This document shows, one piece after another, positions 44,176-52,519 of a DNA stretch of 64,000 nucleotides. Within the stretch, counting starts at the first letter, position 1; the number at the start of each line of letters is the position of its first letter. Location: positions 62,001-126,000 of the forward strand of contig JBGSNZ010000009.1 of the NCBI GenBank assembly GCA_041739345.1. The letters are read 5' to 3'. Position numbers and translations under genes: made by a program. The notes beneath the pieces were generated by a model, which was given only the letters and a program-made list of their open reading frames with translations, was not told where the DNA came from and did not search any database. The stretch comes from DIGJ01 sp041739345. GTDB taxonomy: Bacteria; Bacillota; Clostridia; Lachnospirales; Lachnospiraceae.

Positions 44176-47100
44176 TCAAACTACAATCTCTTTTTCCAAA
44201 TAGAAAGAGTAAATGATTCTCTCCCGCACTTTTTTCCCAGTGATTTGCTCTAGTGCTTCCTGGTAGTAGTCAAGCTGTGCTCTGTATCTGTCACTCAGTT
44301 CTGTTTCACTGTTTACACGATCAGTTTTGTAATCAATTAGAATGAGTTCCCCATTCTCTTCAAAAAATGCATCTATGATTCCCTGAACGATAACCAACTC
44401 TTCACTTTTAATGTCTTTATAGATAGAATTGGAAGGTAAGCCTAGTACAAATGGTTGCTCACGAAAAAGACAATTTTGCTTCTGTGCTTCTATCATACGA
44501 CTTCCAAGTGATGAAGTTAGGAAGTTCACAAATTTTGAAAGCTTTATTTTTTTGATGTCTTCCTCCTTTAGTCGTCCAAGCTTCACCAATTGTGAAAGTT
44601 CATCTTCGAGGGTTTTAAAATCAGCTGCCGCTTCAAATGATAGACATTCCATAATCTTATGATATAAGGTACCAAGTTGGGTTCCTGAAATTTCTTCTGC
44701 CTCGTTTCTAAAGTTTGGAACATAAGGCGTTTTTTCCGTTTCCTTATAAAGTTCTTCCTTGGCTTCTTCTATTTCTTCGAAGGCTTTACGTTTTAATTCG
44801 GATACTGAAATTTTGGACTTAATGATTTGCTCTGCTAAATACGGATATTCATAATTCATCCAAGAGTTCATTGATTCACTCATTTCATCTGATAGATACT
44901 TTTTACTATCCCACGATAAAAGAATTTCTTTTCTTTCTTCGCTTGAAAGTTGCTCCTTAATTTCTGTTCCTATCATTTCTAACAGGCTCATGTTTCGAAT
45001 CAAAAACTCCTCTGAACAATTCAGTGCGCATGGCATAATCCAATCAAAATAGCTAGTAGCTGATGATATTTCAGAAAAAGACAAGTCTTTTTGCATTCCC
45101 CATTGCTCCAGCTTCTTTGTGGCATCTTTTACCTGCCCCGTTAGAATGAGCTTTTCTTTTGCACGCGTCATTGCAACGTATAAAATACGTAGTTCTTCCG
45201 CAAGATTTTCTAACACAATTTGCTTTTGAATGACCTTCTTTACAAGCGTTGGCGTTTTTGTTCTCATCTCATAGTCAACATAATCTGGTCCAATACCCAT
45301 GTCCGGGTGCAAAATCAATCTGCTTCTTGCGTCCTGCTGATTAAATTGTTTTCCCATACCACCCACAAATACAATTGGAAATTCCAACCCTTTGCTCTTG
45401 TGAATACTCATAATGCGGATTGCATTTTTCGCATTGCCGCTACCAGCTTCACCAAAATCGATATCATATTGATGTAGCTTTTCGATGTAACGGTTAAAGT
45501 GAAAGAGTCCCTGGTAGCTTGTTTTTTCAAAATCTAAGGCTTTTTGAAGTAGCATATCCAAATTACCTTTTCTTACATTTCCTGCTGGAAGAAGTGTAAC
45601 ATAGTCATAATAACCGCTGGTTTGATAAATATCTTTTAGCAAGTCATATACAGTTGTATATGGGACCATATTTCGATGATGATTGAGCTGTGTTTGAAAT
45701 CTTTCAATCTTATCTATGATATTTATATCATAATATATCTCTTCTGTATTTTCTTTTTCTTTATTTACAACTTCTTTATTTACTGCTTCTTTATTTACTG
45801 CTTCTTTACCTACCACTTTTATACCTACTACTTTTTTATGGTAAGATACAAGACTGTCATACATGGTACGTTGCGAATCGTTGATACGAATCAAACTTAG
45901 TTCTTCATCCGTAAATCCTCCGATTGTGGAACGAAGTACTGCTGTCAAAGGAATATCCTGTAATGGGTTATCAATAATAAGCAAAAAATTAAGTATTGTT
46001 TTAACTTCTATCGCAGAGAAGTATCCCGTCTGAGTATCCGCATATGCAGGGATTCCCCTTGCTGATAACACTTCCACAAATTCTTCTGCCCAGCCAGTCA
46101 TACTTCGAAGAAGTATAACCATATCCTGATAATCAACTGGTCGGTAGCCTTCCTTGTCAAGGACCAAATACCCTTCCGATTTGAATTGCTTTATTCTTGT
46201 AGCTATTGCTTCCGCCTCTTTTTCCTTTGCGCTAAAGGAATCACTAGCTTCCTCTTTTCCATCAAGCAGCAGCACTTCTGTTTGTCCTCCAGTCATACCG
46301 TCTTGTGTTTCGGGAAAATCAGCACCATGATTTAGAGCTGCATCTTTATCGTATTCAATATTTCCAAGTGAGCGGTGCATAATCAGTTCAAATACACGAT
46401 TAATAGATTCTAATACGCTACCTCGGCTACGGAAATTTTGGTGAAGATCAATTCGTTGTTCCTTACTATCTTCGGTGGTATACTTATTATACTTTTTGAT
46501 AAATAATTCAGGTCTTGCAAGTCGAAACTTATAAATACTTTGCTTTACATCTCCAACCATAAAGCGGTTTGGCTGTCCACACTTTTCTTTAGAAATGCTA
46601 CTTACTAATGTTTCTTGTACAAAGTTCGTATCCTGATATTCATCTACTAAAATCTCTTCATAATAATCACGAAGTTCTATAGCAACCGGTGTTGGCTCCT
46701 CGTTCTTAATCAAAATTTTCAGGGCAAAATGTTCCAAATCATTGAAATCCAGTATATTTTTTTCCGCTTTCTTGACCGCAAAAGCATCTGCAAAATCGAG
46801 GGCAAGAGTCACCAAAGCCTCTACTACAGGTTTCACTTTCTTCATGTCACTAAGACTTTCATCGAGTTCCTGGAAAAAAAACTGATTCTTTATATCCTGT
46901 ATATTTCCTTTGACACGATTTCTTAACTCTTTTGCAAGTTCTCTTTTTCCCACATCGACTGTCGGGTCTTTCTTCGTGGACAAACGCATCCAGTCCATTG
47001 ATTGTATAATGGATTCAAATTCTTGATAATCTTTACATGCTGCAAATTTTTCTAAAAAAGTTCGGTCTGATGCAAGTGCATCTATGTACATGTAGGGTCC

Positions 47101-47820
47101 ATTTCCCTCTTCACAAAGAGCCATGGCCTTTTCATTATCCGTAAGAGCTCCCTCTGCCATTCGCCTCGTATAGGATAATAATTCTTTCATCCACAAAGAA
47201 TCGGTTAGTTCTTCTATTGTTTCCACACAAAAGGCTTTTTTCATTTTCAATAGCCACTCATTTGGCAAAGGATGACTCATAGAAAAGTCATATAGCTTTA
47301 AAACCATATCTTCAAGACCTGAATCTGATTTTCCAGTTGCATAACTCTCCACAAAATGAAGAAAGTTAGGTTCTGCTTCTTCATATCTAGATTCCAAGAC
47401 TTCAGAAAGTACATCCGACTTCATCAGTCGAAGCTCTGCCTCATCTCCAATTCGAAATCCCGGGTCTAAATCAATTTCATTAAAATAATTTCGTATAATA
47501 GACAGACAGAAACTATGCATGGTAGTAATCTGGGCACTATGGATTAATGTCATTTGTTTTTGTAAATGCATATCATCTTTGTCTTCTAAAAGTCTTTTTT
47601 CGATTGCATTACCAATACGTTCACGCATCTCTCCTGCAGCTGCACTCGTAAAGGTAACGATGAGCAAATGGTCAATGTCTACCGGATGCACCTTATCGGT
47701 AACCATTTTTATAATACGTTCTACCAATACAGCTGTCTTACCAGATCCAGCGGCGGCTGAAACGAGAATATTTCGATTTCTAAGGTCGATTACTTTCTGC
47801 TGTTCATTCGTCCATTTCAT
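44176..47820 (-). CDS. addA: ATP-dependent helicase/nuclease AddA
   Basis: A 1214-residue subunit of the AddAB double-strand-break resection complex. UvrD-type motifs are present from Walker A (AAAGSGKTAVLVERI, near residue 20) through VDEYQDTN and VAMTRAKEKL, and the C-terminal nuclease carries GIIDAFFEENGELILIDYKTD. It overlaps nothing but starts one base after the addB stop, with the ribosome site inside addB. Near residue 670 there is a low-complexity insert of repeated EAVNK units (45760-45830) that is not part of the conserved core. Confidence 0.95.
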   Translation of the reverse strand: MKWTNEQQKVIDLRNRNILVSAAAGSGKTAVLVERIIKMVTDKVHPVDIDHLLIVTFTSAAAGEMRERIGNAIEKRLLEDKDDMHLQKQMTLIHSAQITTMHSFCLSIIRNYFNEIDLDPGFRIGDEAELRLMKSDVLSEVLESRYEEAEPNFLHFVESYATGKSDSGLEDMVLKLYDFSMSHPLPNEWLLKMKKAFCVETIEELTDSLWMKELLSYTRRMAEGALTDNEKAMALCEEGNGPYMYIDALASDRTFLEKFAACKDYQEFESIIQSMDWMRLSTKKDPTVDVGKRELAKELRNRVKGNIQDIKNQFFFQELDESLSDMKKVKPVVEALVTLALDFADAFAVKKAEKNILDFNDLEHFALKILIKNEEPTPVAIELRDYYEEILVDEYQDTNFVQETLVSSISKEKCGQPNRFMVGDVKQSIYKFRLARPELFIKKYNKYTTEDSKEQRIDLHQNFRSRGSVLESINRVFELIMHRSLGNIEYDKDAALNHGADFPETQDGMTGGQTEVLLLDGKEEASDSFSAKEKEAEAIATRIKQFKSEGYLVLDKEGYRPVDYQDMVILLRSMTGWAEEFVEVLSARGIPAYADTQTGYFSAIEVKTILNFLLIIDNPLQDIPLTAVLRSTIGGFTDEELSLIRINDSQRTMYDSLVSYHKKVVGIKVVGKEAVNKEAVNKEVVNKEKENTEEIYYDINIIDKIERFQTQLNHHRNMVPYTTVYDLLKDIYQTSGYYDYVTLLPAGNVRKGNLDMLLQKALDFEKTSYQGLFHFNRYIEKLHQYDIDFGEAGSGNAKNAIRIMSIHKSKGLEFPIVFVGGMGKQFNQQDARSRLILHPDMGIGPDYVDYEMRTKTPTLVKKVIQKQIVLENLAEELRILYVAMTRAKEKLILTGQVKDATKKLEQWGMQKDLSFSEISSATSYFDWIMPCALNCSEEFLIRNMSLLEMIGTEIKEQLSSEERKEILLSWDSKKYLSDEMSESMNSWMNYEYPYLAEQIIKSKISVSELKRKAFEEIEEAKEELYKETEKTPYVPNFRNEAEEISGTQLGTLYHKIMECLSFEAAADFKTLEDELSQLVKLGRLKEEDIKKIKLSKFVNFLTSSLGSRMIEAQKQNCLFREQPFVLGLPSNSIYKDIKSEELVIVQGIIDAFFEENGELILIDYKTDRVNSETELSDRYRAQLDYYQEALEQITGKKVRERIIYSFYLEKEIVV

Positions 47821-47821
47821 A

Positions 47822-50800
47822 TCATTTATCCTCGCCTTCTATATCCGTCTTTATTTCACTTTCCATTAAAATCTTTTGAAGCACCTCTTCATTACTTAAA
47901 CGTTCCAGCATACGATAATTATCCTTTGCACTCTTTTTGTCAAATGCACATACTGCCCCAAATTTACAATAATCACATGCTGTTTTATCTCCCAATTTAT
48001 AAGGATTCTTGCCACAGTGACCTTCCATGATACCTTGTCCAAAATGAATCATCTTACCTCTAACATAAGAAATGATACGATCGAACTCTTCTTGTGAAGC
48101 AACACTTGAATATTTTGAAAATTCCCCTAATTTGACCGTTTCTACCGGTATCACCGTTGACTTTACCGATTGCTTTAATCCCTCGGTATTTACTTCTGCA
48201 AAGGAATGATCAAGCGCTTTTACTACTTCTGATTTTTCGTTCACCAGTCCATTTACCCGAAGTTCCTTTAATAGATCATTTTCATAAAATAGCGGATCTC
48301 CTTTGTCAATAATTGGATCGTCCATATTGTAGTAAAAAATGCCGGCTGGTACGACTGTCTTTTCTGGATATTCTTTCTTTGTCTTCTCAAGCATCGCTCC
48401 CATATATAGAACAAGTTGAAGTTCTAGTCCATAATATAAGTCTAGAATATTAAATGACTTCTTTCCCGATTTATAGTCTACTATTTTTACATAGATGTCT
48501 TCGTCCTTATTGCACATATCCACACGGTCAATTCTTCCGGTCAAACGCATTTCATTGGTCTCACCCAGTGGAATTCTAACACTTTGCAAATCATCCAAAT
48601 AAGAAAATTTAAGTTCATATCCACTTGGCTCAAACTCACCATAGGATAGTTGTTTGGTAAGAGCCCAAAGAGTTCGCTTTAATATTCTGCTAATTCGTTC
48701 AATCATATATTCATTTCGTTTTGAGCTGTGGAGGATAAAATTTCCGTATTCACCTGTCACTTCACGAACACATTCTTCACCTAACTGTTCACGATTCTCT
48801 TGTGTGATGGTCTGCCAAGTAAGTTTTCGCTCCTTTAGTTTTTTTGAAAATAACTCTAGCGATGTATGAAATATATTTCCCATATCCGGAATATTCATCT
48901 TAAACTCCTGACGTTCCCGAATCCTTAATCCATAGGATAAAAAGTGTGCACAGGCACAGGCAGCAAACTGTTCTAAGCGGGTAACACTGCCCACTAGATT
49001 TTCTCCATACAATGCTTTTGCAACCGCCTCACCTAATTTATCCTTCTTATTATATTGATAGATATCCAATATTTTATTTGTTAAATTATGATTCAACTTG
49101 TCATTTTGAATATACCAACTATATATTAACTGCCAGCAATTTTCTGAATTTTCTGGGCTTTCAAAGTCACGGATACCATCCAGTAGACAATTTCTTCCTC
49201 CGTCTTCCTCCATGATATGCTCTAGCTTAACACATTCCGTTTCTTCTTCCTTTATTGTGATTGTTGGAAACAGTTGCAATATCTTTCCAATAAGATATGA
49301 CGCTTTGACTGATTTTCCATTGGCATCCATCTTACAATAGGTTAGGTAAGTTTCGCAGCTTGGTTTTGTTAAGTTTAGATATAAGTAAAATCTTTCTGTA
49401 TATATTTTTTCTCGCTTTGTTGGTGCAAGTTCTACTTTCTTTTGTTTTAGTAGCTCTCGTTCCATATCGGAAAGAATCCCACCACCTGATGCTGCTTTTG
49501 GAATTACTCCATCATTTACCCCAATAAAAAACAACACCTTAATATCTTTTAGTCGAGTCCTTTCAATATCTCCGACAACCACCTGATCAATTCCACTCGG
49601 AATAACGCCGACCTTTGCTTTTTGAAATCCCGCATTTAACATATCTTGGAACTCCAAAAGAGTTACTTCTTCGTCTCCTAACAGTTCTATCATACGTTCG
49701 AAAATTTCCATGACCTTGCTATATACCTGCCCATATTCCTTTGCAAGCAAAAGCTGTTCTTCTCCCAAAAAGCGTTCCTCCATTATCGCAAGTTTCTCAA
49801 AAGATCCAAGTTCTATGACTGTATCATACAGATTCTCTACATATTCACGTACCTTATGTTTCTTTCCTTGTAACAAAGGATTTAAATATGCTAAGCTCTT
49901 TACTACACGTTCGCGGATTTCATTTAGTACAGTCAGTTCCTCTTCATCCATACTATTCATGCATTTGATAAACGGATGATTCCAATTCTTCTTTCCCCTG
50001 ATTCCAAAAGCAAGGCAATAGTTTTCTAATTGATCTACTTCTTCCTTTGCAAAGGGTACCATCCCACAACGAAGATAATGAAACATACTTTCATAATCCA
50101 TTTGTCTTCTGGTTAATTCAAGCATACTGTTAATTAAAATGACGAATGGATTTTTCTTGATTTCACGCTTATCATCTAAGAAATATGGTATCTTTGTTGC
50201 ACTAAATTCCTGTTCAATCAATCTTCCATAACTTTCCATATCCCCAGAAACAACTGCAAACTCACGATACCGATACCCCTCTTTACGTACCATTTCCTTG
50301 ATTGTTCGCACAACAAAGCGTGCCTCATCCTTTGGAGTTTTCAACTCTCTTATGAAGATACTATCCTGCTTTTCTTCATACGCTTCCCATGGATAACGGA
50401 ATAAGTTTTTTTCGAGCGCTGCGAGCGCTTTATTTTCATGGAATCTCCAAAGGGTTCCATCTATTCGTTTCGGAAAAATAGGATCTAAAACTTCTACTTT
50501 ATTTTGGAAGGCAAGCTTTTCTAACTTCTTTATGGTCTTTTTACTCAGATGAAACAGCTGAAATTCTTCGCCCTCTCTAACTAAATCTTCCCTTTCATCA
50601 ATGGTAACCGTAACATACACAGTATCGGTTAACGTTAAAAGTCGAGTTAAAACCTTATACTGAGATGGCGTAAATCCAGTAAATCCATCCAGGCAGATAA
50701 CACTATTTTTAACAATATTAGAATGCTCTAAGGCATCGAATAATACATCCATTATTTCTTCCGCAGTAATATACTTGTCCCGCAAAAAATCTGCAAAGCC

Positions 50801-51292
50801 CTCATAGATAATGAGTAAATCCTTCAATTTTGCTTCTAATAAAGGCTTATTCGCTGCCAGTTCAATCATTTGGGCAAGTTCTTCTTCACCAATGCTATAT
50901 TGATACAATTCTGAAAGCATTGATTTCACTTCATCCACAAAACCAGGCTTACGGATATTTGATTTGAAATAACATAAAGAATCTGCTTTTTCTTCTAATA
51001 CTCTGCGAAGCACCATATTCTTTCCCGTATCTTCAAGTACGGTCGTATCTTTCATTCCCATCTCTTCCATAATACGATAAGCAAGACGCATAAAACTTAA
51101 GACATCGATGTTCATAATTCCATGATTTTCATGCATTTTGATAAAGTCCTTTTGAGTCTCCATCGTAAACTGCTCTGGAACGATAACCAGATAGTTTTTA
51201 TTTGGATTGTCTATGGATTCTTTAATTATTCTATTGTATAAATAATGAGACTTCCCTGATCCGGAGCCTCCTAAAATCAGCTGTAATGACAT
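47822..51292 (-). CDS. addB: ATP-dependent helicase/nuclease AddB
   Basis: An 1156-residue subunit with Walker A GGSGSGKSHYLYN at residues 8-20, a UvrD-like degenerate helicase core and a C-terminal nuclease domain (KIVDYKSGKKSF). The 4Fe-4S cluster cysteines are visible in FAACACAHF and in CDYCKFGAVC near the end. It functions with AddA in recombinational repair. AAGGAGATTTTAA precedes the start, and just upstream lie 14-nt tandem repeats and a family 1 hairpin. Confidence 0.95.
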   Translation of the reverse strand: MSLQLILGGSGSGKSHYLYNRIIKESIDNPNKNYLVIVPEQFTMETQKDFIKMHENHGIMNIDVLSFMRLAYRIMEEMGMKDTTVLEDTGKNMVLRRVLEEKADSLCYFKSNIRKPGFVDEVKSMLSELYQYSIGEEELAQMIELAANKPLLEAKLKDLLIIYEGFADFLRDKYITAEEIMDVLFDALEHSNIVKNSVICLDGFTGFTPSQYKVLTRLLTLTDTVYVTVTIDEREDLVREGEEFQLFHLSKKTIKKLEKLAFQNKVEVLDPIFPKRIDGTLWRFHENKALAALEKNLFRYPWEAYEEKQDSIFIRELKTPKDEARFVVRTIKEMVRKEGYRYREFAVVSGDMESYGRLIEQEFSATKIPYFLDDKREIKKNPFVILINSMLELTRRQMDYESMFHYLRCGMVPFAKEEVDQLENYCLAFGIRGKKNWNHPFIKCMNSMDEEELTVLNEIRERVVKSLAYLNPLLQGKKHKVREYVENLYDTVIELGSFEKLAIMEERFLGEEQLLLAKEYGQVYSKVMEIFERMIELLGDEEVTLLEFQDMLNAGFQKAKVGVIPSGIDQVVVGDIERTRLKDIKVLFFIGVNDGVIPKAASGGGILSDMERELLKQKKVELAPTKREKIYTERFYLYLNLTKPSCETYLTYCKMDANGKSVKASYLIGKILQLFPTITIKEEETECVKLEHIMEEDGGRNCLLDGIRDFESPENSENCWQLIYSWYIQNDKLNHNLTNKILDIYQYNKKDKLGEAVAKALYGENLVGSVTRLEQFAACACAHFLSYGLRIRERQEFKMNIPDMGNIFHTSLELFSKKLKERKLTWQTITQENREQLGEECVREVTGEYGNFILHSSKRNEYMIERISRILKRTLWALTKQLSYGEFEPSGYELKFSYLDDLQSVRIPLGETNEMRLTGRIDRVDMCNKDEDIYVKIVDYKSGKKSFNILDLYYGLELQLVLYMGAMLEKTKKEYPEKTVVPAGIFYYNMDDPIIDKGDPLFYENDLLKELRVNGLVNEKSEVVKALDHSFAEVNTEGLKQSVKSTVIPVETVKLGEFSKYSSVASQEEFDRIISYVRGKMIHFGQGIMEGHCGKNPYKLGDKTACDYCKFGAVCAFDKKSAKDNYRMLERLSNEEVLQKILMESEIKTDIEGEDK

Positions 51293-51313
51293 TTAAAATC
51301 TCCTTTCATTAAC

Positions 51314-51371
51314 GTCGCATAATGCAATACGCATGACACAATTTGCATGACGTAATTCGCATGACACAATT
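51314..51371 (-). repeat. 14-nt tandem repeats upstream of addB
   Basis: On the minus strand, four adjacent units of about 14 nt read AATTGTGTCATGCG, AATTACGTCATGCA, AATTGTGTCATGCG and TATTGCATTATGCG. The array ends about 20 nt before the addB start, immediately before the ribosome-binding site. The ATGCG core recalls the ATGCGCA units of the start-adjacent leader repeats at other genes. Confidence 0.75.
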
Positions 51372-51386
51372 GTTGAAGACTGTGAG

Positions 51387-51548
51387 GAAGATTTCCTACT
51401 TAGCAAACTACACGAAAACCATCTGCAGGAATTCCGATAAGCCCCAGCAAGGCAGTGACATGTTCGGGTTCCCCTCCATATCGCATGGGTCTTATCTTCA
51501 TTGCAGATGTAATTGTTTTCTTTGTAGTTTGCTAAGTAGGAAATCTTC
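51387..51548. repeat. Long hairpin element, family 1 copy 3
   Basis: A perfect 25-nt inverted repeat (51387-51411 and 51524-51548) encloses a core nearly colinear with copy 1: 83 of 102 positions match by hand count without gaps (51418-51519 against 3692-3793). Differences are often compensatory, for example CATCTGCA/TGCAGATG here against CATTTACA/TGTAAATG in copy 1, and GATAAG/CTTATC here against GAGAAG/CTTCTC in copy 2. The right arm is also the first unit of the 38-nt tandem array that follows. Confidence 0.85.
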
Positions 51549-51690
51549 TTTCATGTTTTTAGACAATTGCTGTTAGTATAATCTTCCTCTATGTTTTTGT
51601 GACTTTTCTGTTAGTAAAATCTTCCTCCATATTTTTGAGACTTTGCTGTTAGTATAATCTCCCGACATGTTTTTGAGACTTTGCTGTTAA
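51532..51690. repeat. 38-nt tandem repeat array
   Basis: Four units of exactly 38 nt start at 51532, 51570, 51608 and 51646, with a partial fifth at 51684. Typical unit parts are CTGTTAGTATAATCTTCC and ATGTTTTTGAGACTTTG. The first unit is diverged and overlaps the right arm of the hairpin at 51387-51548. There are no spacers, so it is not a CRISPR array. From 51691 to about 51854 the gap is AT-rich without recognised features. Confidence 0.88.
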
Positions 51691-51862
51691 TTACCCTTAA
51701 TAATATTTACTATATTGTAACTCCATTTTAAATCAATAAGTATAAAAAATTATGCTTGCAAAATTTTCATTCTTTTAATTTATTTTAACATAAAATATGT
51801 ATAACTTTAATAAGATATATCAATAATAGCACACGTTAATTACATAAAGTAAAACTTGCTAA

Positions 51863-52027
51863 GGAAAGACAAAAGTGGGAGATGGCTGGGAGTGATTTAT
51901 GGATTCAAAAGCCATTTTAGCATTATGGAGCTGAGATTCTATCGCCCAGAAGCTCAGTGGAATGCCCAATGCGGTTGGCTTTTTAATCCATAAATCACTC
52001 CCAGCCATCTCCCACTTTTGTCTTTCC
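51863..52027. repeat. Long hairpin with a 43-bp perfect stem
   Basis: Positions 51863-51905 and 51985-52027 are perfectly complementary over 43 nt (containing GTGGGAGATGGCTGGGAGTG). The 79-nt interior has further pairing (AAAGCC with GGCTTT, GCTGAG with CTCAG). It is more G+C-rich than its flanks and ends 54 nt before the small membrane-protein gene at 52082. It lacks the family 1 core. An open frame running through it into the next gene is an artefact of the stem. Confidence 0.88.
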
Positions 52028-52081
52028 CCCCAAGCTTTATGCAATCATCGTGTCCACAGCAATCACTTTGGAGGTTTTCAT

Positions 52082-52519
52082 ATGTCAAAAACCAAAATAG
52101 TTATCCTTTCGCTAAAAGAGATTATATACACCGCAATTTTTATTGGCCTCGGGCTACTACTTATCTTATTACTCATTCTAATGTTCCGTCCAGGTAAAAA
52201 AACACCGGATGAACAAAGTGAAGCCTTATATCATCCGGGTGTTTATACTTCCCAAATTACCTTGGGACAAAATTCATTAAATTTAGAGCTAACAGTCGAT
52301 GCTGATCATATTAATTCCATCAGCTTCGTTAATCTCGAGGAATCCGTGACAACGATGTATCCGCTGATGCAACCTTGTCTTTCTGAAATATCAGAACAGA
52401 TTTCTTCCGGTACTGCGCTTGAAAATGTAGTACTTCCTGCTGAAAATCAATACACACAGGAGTTACTGGTAAAAGCGATTGATGAACTCTTACAAAAAGC
52501 TTATATTTCATCTAACTGA
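52082..52519 (+). CDS. Membrane-anchored protein with an FMN-bind-like domain
   Basis: A 145-residue protein with an N-terminal transmembrane helix (IYTAIFIGLGLLLILLLILMF) and an extracellular domain of about 95 residues. The layout (PGVYTSQITLG, NSISFVNLEES, TTMYPLMQPCLSEISEQISSG, TQELLVKAIDELL) is like FMN-binding domains, but the flavin-attachment GATxTS motif is absent. Function unknown. Start at 52082 because TTGGAGG lies nine bases upstream. It converges on the NAD synthetase gene and overlaps its end by 19 nt. Confidence 0.72.
   Translation: MSKTKIVILSLKEIIYTAIFIGLGLLLILLLILMFRPGKKTPDEQSEALYHPGVYTSQITLGQNSLNLELTVDADHINSISFVNLEESVTTMYPLMQPCLSEISEQISSGTALENVVLPAENQYTQELLVKAIDELLQKAYISSN

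Noticed and set aside
51532..51690. CRISPR array, from the regular 38-nt period.
   Set aside because: Units are contiguous without spacers and no cas gene is near.
3662..52027. Retron or other reverse-transcriptase system as an explanation for the hairpins.
   Set aside because: No reverse transcriptase or partner gene is in the window.
51962..52081. A 40-residue N-terminal extension of the membrane protein running through the 43-bp hairpin.
   Set aside because: A strong TTGGAGG site directly precedes the internal ATG at 52082, and the extension is just hairpin sequence.
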